Shown here one piece after another: positions 55,073 to 63,979 of a stretch of 64,000 nt of DNA (position 1 is its first letter; each line of letters opens with the position of its first letter). Below the pieces are notes generated by a model. It was not told the DNA's origin, ran no database searches, and saw only the letters and a program-made list of their open reading frames with translations. The position numbers were made by a program, and so were the translations under genes. The DNA is from Liolophura sinensis. Its lineage: Eukaryota > Mollusca > Polyplacophora > Chitonida > Chitonidae. The stretch is from contig NC_088297.1 of assembly GCF_032854445.1 (NCBI RefSeq), positions 27,273,915 to 27,337,914 of the forward strand, written 5' to 3'.

Positions 55073-55321
55073 TTAGGGTTGTTGCCTCATTAGCTCGGGG
55101 AACAGCCGGTTTTCATAATACTGCCGGATTGGCTCGGGGTGATCCACCGAAGCGCACACGTCGTTGGTGAAGAGCTTCAGCATGAGCAGCCGGCCCGCAT
55201 TGACGCGTCTGTCTTCAAACATGCTGTGGGTGACTTCTTTGGAGCCTCGCAAGTCTTGCACTGTGCCGACTAACTTCGCCCAAATAGGCTGGCTGGTCGT
55301 TTCCATCGCGGGAGATCCCAT
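55073..55321 (-). CDS. Unknown minus-strand Polinton ORF, 82 aa
   Basis: ATG at 55321, stop at 55073. The sequence (QPIWAKLVGTVQDLRGSKEV, PEPIRQYYENRLFPEL) looks like genuine amphipathic protein, but I recognise no family. It lies just inside the right terminal repeat, where Polintons often carry a small ORF, and may be a fragment. Confidence 0.4.
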   Translation of the reverse strand: MGSPAMETTSQPIWAKLVGTVQDLRGSKEVTHSMFEDRRVNAGRLLMLKLFTNDVCASVDHPEPIRQYYENRLFPELMRQQP

Positions 55322-55387
55322 GATTATTCATTGTATTCGCTGTATACCTAATAAGAAATTTCGATAGCGGCCAGACCCTCCGCTGGG

Positions 55388-55463
55388 GGGGCTGGGGGCC
55401 TCTATTTTGTTCTGGGGAGGGCCCAGGGGGAGGGTGTGCCAGAACTCCTATTCTGTATACTAC
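55388..55463 (-). repeat. Polinton right terminal inverted repeat
   Basis: Reverse complement of 43058-43133, no mismatch over 76 bp, ending 'ttctgtatactac'. Confidence 0.95.
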
Positions 55464-55471
55464 TCGTTCAG

Positions 55472-55930
55472 CGAATTTCAGGGGGAATAACTCTGGGCCG
55501 CTTGTTGACACGACTATAGACGGGGAACAGCCTTTGGCACTGAATGGCTAATCGAAGCCCACCTGTTTAAGTTTGTATAACCGAACACTCACTGAAGTAT
55601 AAACACATGCCATATTTCTTACTATGAATGGTTCAATTTTCGATACATGAGACCCCTAGGTGAACCGCTTTCGCAGTGGCACAGCGAGTGCTACATAACC
55701 GTATGCCTCCAAGTTATTAGCTTATTTTTTTACCTATATGTTGCCTTACACGATTCTGCGGTCATATTCTCTGGATTTGGTGCCTTTTCTATGTAAATTG
55801 GAATAAAACAATAATTATTGGACATCATAGATGGCACTGTATTGCTCTTCTAAGCCCACTCACGTGTGTGGTAAAGTCCAGTTTTCCTACTTTTATTTTG
55901 CAGCAGTGAGACCAGCAACAAGGTGTAAGT
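55472..55930 (+). other. Upstream region of the A1CF-like gene
   Basis: No coding sequence. An acceptor-like 'cttttattttgcag' at 55903 suggests that the start codon exon has an upstream leader exon not identified here. Confidence 0.45.
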
Positions 55931-56332
55931 ATGGCATCCGCGGAGAAGGCTTTGCCGTATCGTGTGACCTGGGCGCCAAACGAAGCCTTGCTGAAACTTA
56001 TGGAAAGAACAGGATACACCATACGGCATAAAAAAGGGCAAAGAAAGTACGGCGGTCCACCTCCCGACTGGGAAAGCCCGCCTCCTTTAAAGGGTTGCGA
56101 ACTTTACATCGGAGGTATTCCAAGAGACTGTTATGAAGACGAGCTTGTTCCAGTATTTGAGAAGATAGGGAAGATTTATGAACTGAAACTCATAATGAGC
56201 TACCTCTCTGGATCCCATAGAGGATATGGATTTGTTATATACACTAACGAAGAACACGCGAATCAAGCGGTAAAGGAGCTTAACAACTACGAAATTCGTA
56301 AAGGCCAGCTCTTGGGTGTTTGCAAATCTGCC
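55931..56332 (+). CDS. A1CF: A1CF-like exon 1: leader and RRM1
   Basis: 134 codons, ATG in 'aagtatggc', donor 'ctgcc|gtaagt', phase 0. Contains [20 protein letters not shown] and RNP1 RGYGFVIY. Confidence 0.92.
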
Positions 56333-59300
56333 GTAAGTCATGTAATTTCCACTATAGAAGCTTTATTGGTTGTCTCTTCGTTGCAAATTAAAACACATTT
56401 AATTGCCAATGTAGACAGCACCAGACGTCGGAAATATTGGTTGGTTAGTTGTAAAATTCACGAGTAGGTATCACAGTCCAAACAAATTTGACCAAATTTG
56501 AATTTATGTAAGCCGTTATTTGAAAAGTTATAATTGAACTAAAGTTTTTTGTATGAAAGGGGTATTTTGTGAGGGTGGATATGTGTAAAATGTTGCGTAA
56601 CTTCTTGAAATTTCTTATCGTCTGCTCTTTCATTTTCTGTCACGAGAAGGTGGTGTGTGCGCGCGCGCGCGCAACATTTCTTACAACAAGTGATTTCTTT
56701 TGTACGGGAGGCTGCGGTAATAATTAATATGGTCACTTATGGCTTAAAAGCACTGATGCATCGTCATCTTGTCCATTAATATTGTGCATATTTGTATGAC
56801 TGGAATAATATTTATGTTGTGCATATTTGTATTACAGAGGAGAGTTTTGCACGTGGGGAACCTTACGTCGAGAATTACAGAAGACAAAATTAGAGAGCTG
56901 TGCAGTCAAGTTGTGGGAAGAGACAATGTTGTGGAAAGAGTAAAGAAGATAAGAGGTTTTGCATTCATTCATTTTAGAGACAGAGATGATGCTATTATGG
57001 CCATGACTAAACTTAATGGTGAGAAAAATTATTTATTTTGGAGTTGTGTTGATTGGTTTTGGATAAATACAAAATGCATTAATGGAAGTATATTTCTTCT
57101 ATCGGTAGGCAAATGTAGTTTTTGTGTGCATTTATAGAGTGTGATATATTTCCATTCTGATAGTTCTGTTTCTGATAAGTAAAAGTTCATTTTCGTTTGT
57201 CAGTCGCATGTGGCACATTATTATTTTTTAACTAGTTTTTCACTTGATTGATGTTTACAGAAAATTACATGATAGAATATCCACCAACATCTAAGGGAGA
57301 GTATTTGGAAAACATGCTAACTCGAGTAATTAAGATGAAACAGTGAATAACTGACACATCGCTTGCCTATAGGATGTTTAATACTCCAACTACGTACAGG
57401 AAGTGGCTCACAATTATGGGACAGACTTATATATATTTACAGAAGAGCACATACAGTATAAATTCACACTTCAAAGCATAAGGTGTGGGCATTCTCTAGA
57501 ATATTTGTTTGGATAAATTTCTGTATAAATTGGATTTTATGTTAGCTTATTATTAACTTAATATCATCCCTCATTCAACATGGATGGGAAGGTCTGACAG
57601 CAACCTGTGAATGGTTGTGGGTTTCCACCAGGCTCTGCCTGGTTTCCTCATGCTATAATGCTGGTCACCGTCGTATAAGTGAAATATTCTTGAGTACAGC
57701 GTAAAAACGCCAATCAATAAATCATTCAGCATGAAAAAAAGCTGTTGAACATTAAATGATCAAATGTTTAAAAGAGGGGAGTTGTTTCAACAGTTACATG
57801 TAATAGGCTGAATATTGAACCCAAGCTCCCAGGACCATTTTGCCAGGAATTTTTTGAGAAAATAAGAAGTTTTCTTGGGAAAAACTCTAGGTAGACTGTA
57901 TCTGGAACACTTTTTAACTGATGTGTAGCATTTGTACTACGTCCTCATTCTTTCAAGAAATAAAACTAAAGGAAGATCAAGGTGAGAAGGCATTATATAA
58001 TAAGTCATATATATTTCTCTCTAGGAATGAATGTTGAAGGCACTTGCATTGAGGTTGTATGGGCAAAAGGAAGAAATCAGGTAAGAAATGATTTGGTCAA
58101 TGTTACTGCCACATCGTGAAAGTCATCTCAAATGTGTAATTCAGGACAGCCCAGCGATCATCCTCTCCCATAGGTTAAGTTTGTCTGTAACATAGTATGT
58201 GAAGTAAACTGTGTTAAGTTGGAAGGGTTCAAATGTTTTCATATTGAGAGTTTGTGGAAGGTATTTGGTCGGGAACCGGGACCTGTCCACATTTTTCCCC
58301 CATCAGCTTTCTTTCACCATTGTAAACTCATCTGTCGTGTATGTGTGAAGTAAGCTTTGCATATAAACACCAAATTATTTATATATATTTATATCTGGTA
58401 AATAATTGAATTTTACTACTGATGAAAATTCTTTATTGCAGGCTAATCAGGACTGTCACTTGGATGAGGTTGATAGAGCATACAACAGAGGCCAGGAAGC
58501 ATTGGAATCTTGGAAGCAGAGAGTATCATATGTCAGGGTAAGAGTTCCTCATATGGTAGGACAGGGGGTTCTGTTATGTCAGGGTAAGAGTTCCTCCTAT
58601 GTTAAGGTAGGGGGTTCTCATATATCTGTAGCGGGTTCTCACATATGTGGGTAGGAGGTTCTCATATGTCAGGGTAAGAGTTCCTCATATGTCAGGGTAG
58701 TGGGCTCTGTTATATCAGGGTAAGAGTTCCTCGTATGTCAGGGTAGTTGGCTCTGTTATGTCAGGGTAAGAGTTCCTCATATGTTAAGGTAGGGGGTTCT
58801 CATATATCTGGGTAGGAGGTTCTCATATGTCAGGGTAAGAGTTCCTCATATGTCAGGGTAGTGGGCTCTGTTATGTCAGGGTAAGAGTTCCTCATATGTT
58901 AAGGTAGGGGGTTCTCATATATCTGGGTAGGAGGTTCTCATATGTCAGGGTAAGAGTTCCTCATATGTCAGGGTAGTGGGCTCTGTTATATCAGGGTAAG
59001 AGTTCCTCGTATGTCAGGGTAGTGGGCTCTGTTATGTCAGGGTAAGAGTTCCTCGTATGTTAAGGTAGGGGGTTCTCGTATACCTGGGTAGGGGGTTCCC
59101 ATATGTCAGGGTAAGAGTTCCTCATATGTTAGGGTAAGGGGTTCTCATATGTCAGCATAAGAGTTTCTGGTATGTAAGCATAGGGGTTTCAGATCCGGTA
59201 TGCAAGGGTAGGGAATGCCACTGATGGCTTATGATGTTGAAATTTTCCAGTGTGTAGTAATATTGAAGGCTCATATGTGTAGTATAGTGCCTTAGCCTTT

Positions 59301-62300
59301 CGGGCAGTGGATTAAAAAAATTATTAGAACTACATGCTAAAAATCTTTTATAATAACTTTTTTAATCGGTGTATAATACTATATTCAAGAATTGTCACAT
59401 TATTCCACCACAATCAGGTTTATGGATGGAGGAAATTGGAGTAAGACCTGGATTTGTACATGAATTTATAGGTCAAGTGGAAGCAAGTCAGCTGTTCAAC
59501 CGTTTGAGCGAATCTGCTTTTATGCATGCTTTGGTTGTATGACAAGTGTACTTGATACTGTGACAAATTTTTCAGGGCTATGGCTATGATTTTGATCCTA
59601 GTTACTCTCCACCATCGTTTTACAACCCGATGTCTCCACCACCCGCAAGGTAAGAACTATTTTGGCCTGAAATCCACAACTCTGTTCACCCAATATAAGA
59701 ATACAGATGAGAATCCAGCACAGCAGATGATCTTGCAGTCAGAAAAGAGTTGTATTCTTGGAATTTTTATAAAAAATCGGTTAGCTTAGAACAATTTTTG
59801 AAGAATTAGGAGCATAGGTTGTCATATTCCACCGTGTGTGTCCAGTTTGTCTTTTTAATATCAGGGTTCTCAGAACTGTCAGATGCTCCGTCATTTGTGT
59901 GCTTCAGACCAGGGACAGGATATTTGTCTTTGGTTTTAAATCATTTCAGTTATGATCATCTAAGATGAAATCTTAGATAACCTAAGATTATATTTTACCT
60001 TATGATTTGTCTGTAATAACTGTAACTGTAAATAAGCATAGGTAAGTGGGTTTTACAAAGTACAGTATTGTAGCTCTCCTGCTGATATGTTAATGGATAC
60101 AGAGTACAGAGTGAGAACTAGAAAAATGACATGGGCAAGTCTACTTTGGAAACTGAAATCCAAAATGAGGTAATGACGGATTTCAGTTGGAAGGTGCTTC
60201 ACAGGGAGCAGAAATATTTGCAAGACTGTGCAAGGCATAGCTTTATTGAAAACAGGCGATTTTATTGAATGGTAGGGGCTTGCTTTTTGCCAAGAATTAA
60301 TATGAACTTCGTACCACCTGTGACCTATATTCTTTAATTGTCACTCTGTAGCTTTCCATTCATCAGCATACATGTAGGAAAGGTACACTACCATATTTAG
60401 TGGTTTTGCCATTGTGGCTGATAGAGTCATTTGACGTGAAAGAAGTTGCATTTATGTGTTATCCATGCGATGTCCTCAAAAAAAAAAACGTTCTATGAAC
60501 TTCTTACATGTAAGTATACAAAGAAGCATTAGGTTTCATCAACCGAACCTTAATAGCTCAATATATTTGATTTTATGTGAACATCTCAGTAGGAAAAGCA
60601 GGAAGAAGAAACTTTAAGAAGGCTCAGTCACATAATTTTTACCATGAAATAGCTTGAATATTTGTGCTTTTTGTACTGTTAGCAGGGGGTTGGCAGAGCA
60701 AGGTCCCATGGGCATCAGAAGCCCTGTGGGAGGCCAAGGGATGATGAGTGGGTGGGGCTTTAGGAAACATCCAGCAGAGGTGTGTATCGTTGTCAATGCA
60801 GAAGGTTTCTGGTCCCATATCCCATTAAAAAGTTGCGCATTGCAACATATTCTGAAGCATGCTTAAAAGGACTATGCAGTCATAAAATCTACAATCTGCC
60901 TACGCCGTACTAAAAGACATGAACCGATTGTGCAATTAACCAGAAGGTGAGTTAGTTCAGTTTCGTTGAAGATGGGTGTTTGTTTAAACTTTGAAGTAAC
61001 AGGTAACATACTTAGAAACTAATTCTTATCTAATATTTCCTATACATGTAATGAGTTTTGAATTAAATTTCGTTAATCAGGTGTGTTAATAGCCAAAAAA
61101 AAATTGGCTGTCTTGTTATCATTGAAAGTTGTCATAATGCAAGGCTCTGTGTTTAACCTTTGACCATGATTTTGTTTTGTGGAAGAATTTTTGTTTTACT
61201 AATTACCTTTAATTTATAGCCTGATTGCCCGAGTGAGGCTTCAGTAAATCAAGAGTGTCAAAAACTGTATGCATGTAACGATGTTCACTATAGGTGCTCG
61301 ATGACCTTTGCCAGAAGAATGGATGGGGAAGTCCTGTATACGAGCTTCAGCCTCCCATGGTAAGGGATGGAAGTGGTGCCCAACAGCTCTTTTTGTACAA
61401 GGTACTACCATAGGTTTCAACAAAATGTTGATAAGAAACTTGTTTGAAGAGATAAGAATCAAGTTTTTTTGCTGGAATGTAACTTTTTTTATACAATTAA
61501 TCATGTCCATGTGTACCAGAAAGAATAAGAAGTAAATTATCTTATAAAAATAAATAAAAATAATTGATCTGACGTAAATCGAAAAAAAAGAATTTCGTGG
61601 TTGTGATTTATACATGTATAAGTGTCATGTATAAGTGTCATGTAGAAGTTGATGTTAGACATTTACATTGGTAATCTATGGTAAAGTACATTTGTCTTTC
61701 AGATCACCATACCAGCTCTCGGTACTCGGTTTCCAAATCCTAACCCATTTACCCCAATTAAACTGTGTTCTACTGTTGAGGAGGCAAAGGTTTTTGCAGC
61801 AGAGTACACTTTGATGCAGTTAGGTGTGCCTCTTGAAGGTAAAGTTAGTGTCCAGAGAAAAAAGGAAAGACAAACAAATGCTTCACAGCCCAAGCTCTAC
61901 CCTTTTTCACTTATGATACATCATTTTATAAGTGGCCATTGTATGCTTTGATTTCTTCTTTCTTTCCTGAACCAGCTTTGCTTCTTGAAAGTTAATTTAA
62001 GAAAGTAAGAGCTATCTCATTTTACATGTTTGTAACAGTATATGAAAAGTATAAAAAAACTTCTTTACTGGATAATATGTAATAAGACATGCTGCAAAAA
62101 CTTAATTGCTGAAAATTACTATTCATAGCTGAGCTGTTTGCCGTTATGTAAGCACTTGTGACATGCATCAGGTATTCTGTGTCTTAGCAACTCGTTTGAA
62201 GAATGAATGGTTAAATACTCACATACATACATGCATGTGGTTACCCAAGTATATTTTGAATGAATATTAGCCAGGAAAGTAACTATTTGCATAACTAGAA

Positions 62301-63498
62301 TTGTCAGAGTTTATTGTTTTGTGCTGCAGCCCTAGAGTACATTGGCCCACCATATCCTTACACCCAGCCCAGCTATGTCACCCACCCCGACCCACCTTCC
62401 AACAGATCATGTGAAAAGCCATGGATGGACCTAAGGTACATGTATATTGATCCGGCACTTCAATCTCTAAGACAATGGATATACATGTATAACTTGTACT
62501 TGATTAGGGCCTGGACACTAAACACCTGCCTAAACACGGCTCGCGTGAGAAAGGTTTGTATTATAATGTGCCATAATAAAGACCGCATATTGACCGGTCA
62601 TGTTTTGTGCTATTAATTGAATGGCTGAAGTATTTGCGTCTTATAATATTGTTATTGATCGCCAAAAGTTTTCAAAACCAAGGTGCGTAAAAGCGGCCTT
62701 GCAGGAAAGTCAAAGCGCCGGAGCGATATCAGTGAGTCGCCAAACTTGGGGTTTAAGAAGCTAATTCGGAGCGAAGCTGTTGTTTCTTCACACACAGAAA
62801 AGTTATCATTTTGTCCAAGTATGTACCGAATAGTTTTGTTTGGTCGATTACATCTTGTGATCCCTGATCATCTGAACTACTGTGTGTAACTGACAGCCGT
62901 GTACATGGGCTTGACAGGCAAACATGACTTTTCACAAGGGTTTAATTCACCCGGCACGGAGAGTCATGTTTCACCAGATTGCTTCTATCTCCTGAAGTCT
63001 CAAAATGGCCACCGTCGTATAAGTGAAATATTCTTGAGTACAGCGTAAAACACCAATCAAATAAATAAATAAATAAATCTCAGAATGGTTTGGATATAAT
63101 GTTCTAGCCATTCTCTTGGTCCGCAGTTGTTTTGCTATGTGGTTTGAATCTTAAAGCACTGATGATAAGGCTCAAACATGTTTAGTATGGAGTGAAACAC
63201 TTAGGACAGTTTTAACAAGGGGAATAAATCTGGGGGTGTAGTATCATGGTAGGATACTATACATAGGAATAGGAATGTCAGAGCTTTAATTCAATCAGGC
63301 GTTACTATATCAATGTAAAATGTTGAACATCTGGACATTGCTTTGGTTACTTAACCAGCTTCAATTTATGTTCTTTCTTATTTCAGTTTAAACATGGCAA
63401 CTTCAAGATATCACTTGTTCGATCCGCCAGAAGAAATTGACTTCCTAGCCGTGTTCCTTGGAGCAGGAGGCGGAACCTGTGAGGACAATGAAAAATAA
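55931..63498 (+). CDS. A1CF: A1CF/RBM46-type RNA-binding protein gene (RRM-RRM-dsRBD), 10 exons
   Basis: A1CF, RBM47 and RBM46 bind mRNA through three RRMs and most carry a C-terminal dsRBD; family members act in RNA editing, stability and germ-cell control. Exons: 55931-56332, 56838-57018, 58025-58080, 58442-58537, 59576-59649, 60686-60779, 61294-61359, 61703-61838, 62330-62435 and a candidate last exon 63387-63498; phases all agree, giving 440 aa. Residues 28-54 are the family leader ([20 protein letters not shown]). RRM1 is at 56-134 ([14 protein letters not shown]) and a second RRM at 135-214 ([13 protein letters not shown]) matches RRM3 of A1CF (VVERVKKIR). The dsRBD at about 302-368 has [14 protein letters not shown] and ITIPAL ... 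[20 protein letters not shown], closest to A1CF. No exon for RRM2 is seen. The final exon is least certain. Confidence 0.88.
56333..56837 (+). other. Intron 1 of A1CF-like gene
   Basis: 505 bp. This is where the RRM2 exons of A1CF relatives would be expected. No RRM-like coding was found. It contains a (GC)n tract at 56657-56672. Confidence 0.7.
56838..57018 (+). CDS. A1CF: A1CF-like exon 2: RRM3-type domain
   Basis: Acceptor 'gtattacag', donor 'aatg|gtgaga', phase 0 in, 1 out. [33 protein letters not shown]. Confidence 0.92.
57261..57346 (+). CDS. A1CF: Possible alternative terminal exon
   Basis: Acceptor 'gatgtttacag' followed by an in-phase (phase 1) 28-codon frame ending TGA at 57344-57346. 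Its use would give a short protein with two RRMs and no dsRBD. No homology is recognised; it may be chance. Confidence 0.25.
57590..57725 (+). mobile_element. SINE family 1, 5' truncated
   Basis: 'gacagcaacctgtgaatggt', 'gctggtcaccgtcgtataag' and 'gaaatattcttgagtacagc', tail 'cgccaatcaataaat'. In intron 2 of the A1CF-like gene. Confidence 0.88.
58025..58080 (+). CDS. A1CF: A1CF-like exon 3
   Basis: Completes the second RRM ([19 protein letters not shown]). Acceptor 'ttctctctag', donor 'aatcag|gtaaga'. Confidence 0.9.
58442..58537 (+). CDS. A1CF: A1CF-like exon 4
   Basis: 32 codons ([20 protein letters not shown]). Acceptor 'tttattgcag', donor 'tgtcagg|gtaaga'. The donor is the first unit of the following array. 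Confidence 0.85.
58538..59175 (+). repeat. 23-bp array starting at the exon 4 splice donor, about 27 copies
   Basis: All units are 23 bp, each starting with GTA and mostly ending in 'tatgtcagg', for example gtaagagttcctcatatgtc + agg and gtagtgggctctgttatgtc + agg. The exon end 'tcatatgtcagg|gtaaga' is therefore repeated many times as a perfect 5' splice site. Confidence 0.95.
59576..59649 (+). CDS. A1CF: A1CF-like exon 5
   Basis: Tyr/Pro-rich ([20 protein letters not shown]), acceptor 'atttttcag', donor 'gcaag|gtaaga', phase 2 out. Confidence 0.88.
60686..60779 (+). CDS. A1CF: A1CF-like exon 6
   Basis: Gly/Met-rich linker ([20 protein letters not shown]). Acceptor 'actgttagcag', donor 'cagag|gtgtgt' (weak). 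The phase fits exactly on both sides. Confidence 0.72.
61294..61359 (+). CDS. A1CF: A1CF-like exon 7: dsRBD start
   Basis: [20 protein letters not shown], a signature of the A1CF dsRBD first helix. Acceptor 'ttcactatag', donor 'ccatg|gtaagg'. Confidence 0.92.
61703..61838 (+). CDS. A1CF: A1CF-like exon 8: dsRBD end
   Basis: [32 protein letters not shown] and [11 protein letters not shown], closely matching A1CF. Acceptor 'gtctttcag', donor 'gaag|gtaaag'. Confidence 0.93.
62330..62435 (+). CDS. A1CF: A1CF-like exon 9
   Basis: Pro/Tyr-rich ([20 protein letters not shown]). Acceptor 'tgtgctgcag', donor 'cctaag|gtacat'. The donor lies in sequence shared with the dispersed repeat at 42424-42580, so this end may be altered by an insertion. 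Confidence 0.75.
62433..62591 (+). mobile_element. Dispersed repeat, copy 2 (plus)
   Basis: About 158 bp matching the reverse complement of 42424-42580. It starts at the edge of A1CF-like exon 9 and supplies or abuts its splice donor. Confidence 0.8.
62592..63386 (+). other. Last intron or spacer, with SINE and possible exon
   Basis: A basic open segment follows 'aaaaccaag' at about 62682 ([20 protein letters not shown]), but its acceptor has a poor pyrimidine tract and the A1CF-like phase would use another frame. It is left unassigned. A SINE fragment lies at 63003-63080. Confidence 0.45.
63003..63080 (+). mobile_element. SINE family 1, 3' end
   Basis: 'aaatggccaccgtcgtataa', 'gaaatattcttgagtacagc' and an (aaat)n tail; only the last 75 bp of the family. 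Confidence 0.85.
63387..63498 (+). CDS. Short exon ahead of the Nanos-Myc ORF: last A1CF-like exon or Nanos N-terminus
   Basis: A strong acceptor 'tcttatttcag' (63376-63386) precedes 'tttaaacatggcaac'. In the phase set by A1CF-like exon 9 it reads [20 protein letters not shown] ... and stops at TAA 63496-63498. The ATG at 63394 has a good initiation context (aaacATGg), so this could instead be the true N-terminus of the Nanos-type protein with a frameshift before 63488. Both readings are open; they overlap the next ORF by 11 bases. Confidence 0.5.
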
Positions 63499-63979
63499 AA
63501 GAATCAAGAGAAAGGTCAATCCTACAAAACACACCTTTTGTGTGTTATGCAAGAATAATGGCGAGATGCTGTCGGTGTATGGTATGCACGTTTTGCAGGA
63601 TGACTCCGGTCGTGTGACATGTCCAATCCTTTGGCGTTACACCTGTCCTATATGTGGGGCAGTCAGGGATAACGCACACACCGTCAAATACTGTCCCAAC
63701 AACGTGAACCGAGAAAGGCAACTAAGGAATTACTTGAAACAAAGCTTCTGGGAATTAAAAGACGCAGTTCCAGCGCTCATACAACAGGAAAGGGTACCAA
63801 GAGTGGTTATATTGAAAAAAGCCACAGACCACATTCATGAATTAACTACGAAGCAAAATGTTATGTTGACAGAACTGCAAATACAGAGAGAGCGAATTAG
63901 CAGCTTATTGGAAAGCTGCGGTTACTACAGTGTTGAAAGCTTGTACATTACCTGTCGTCGTGCCCTTGTGTTCATGTGA
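63488..63979 (+). CDS. nanos: Nanos-type zinc finger fused to Myc-type bHLH-leucine zipper
   Basis: An uninterrupted ORF of 163 aa from ATG 63488 to TGA 63977-63979. After a basic start (KNKRIKRKV), residues 18-69 form a perfect Nanos RNA-binding double zinc finger: C18, C21, H34, C45, then C53, C56, H64, C69, with KNNGE, GRVTCPIL and CPICGAVRDNAHTVKYCP. Three residues later begins a Myc-like bHLHZip: basic/helix 1 (RERQLRNYLKQSFWELKDAV), loop, helix 2 with the Myc hallmark VVILKKAT, then heptads I116, L119, Q123, M126, L130, Q133, I137, L140. In the basic region the Myc Glu and the Arg four residues later are kept, but His is Asn and one Arg is Leu, so E-box binding is doubtful. Nanos represses translation with Pumilio and CCR4-NOT; Myc dimerises with Max. 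I know of no such fusion. The upstream start and any further exons are uncertain. Confidence 0.82.
   Translation: MKNKRIKRKVNPTKHTFCVLCKNNGEMLSVYGMHVLQDDSGRVTCPILWRYTCPICGAVRDNAHTVKYCPNNVNRERQLRNYLKQSFWELKDAVPALIQQERVPRVVILKKATDHIHELTTKQNVMLTELQIQRERISSLLESCGYYSVESLYITCRRALVFM

Larger units (their letters stand above)
43057..55464 (+). mobile_element. Degenerate Polinton/Maverick DNA transposon with nested insertions
   Basis: Bounded by 76-bp terminal inverted repeats, 43058-43133 and 55388-55463, which are identical over their length. Both sides are flanked by the 8-bp word tcgttcag (43051-43058 and 55464-55471), which contains the 6-bp target duplication typical of Polintons; the exact edge is ambiguous by two bases. 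Inside are a small Cys-rich ORF, a protein-primed-type family B DNA polymerase in pieces, a retroviral-type integrase C-terminus on the opposite strand, a hydrophobic membrane ORF and an unknown minus ORF. No capsid, packaging ATPase or protease was seen. Two hAT elements account for 6.7 kb. All large genes are broken, so the element is a fossil. Confidence 0.88.

Noticed and set aside
62683..62889. Basic 68-codon segment as last exon of the A1CF-like gene
   Set aside because: The acceptor is weak, and the phase left by exon 9 reads a different frame that closes after 26 codons; the exon at 63387 fits better.
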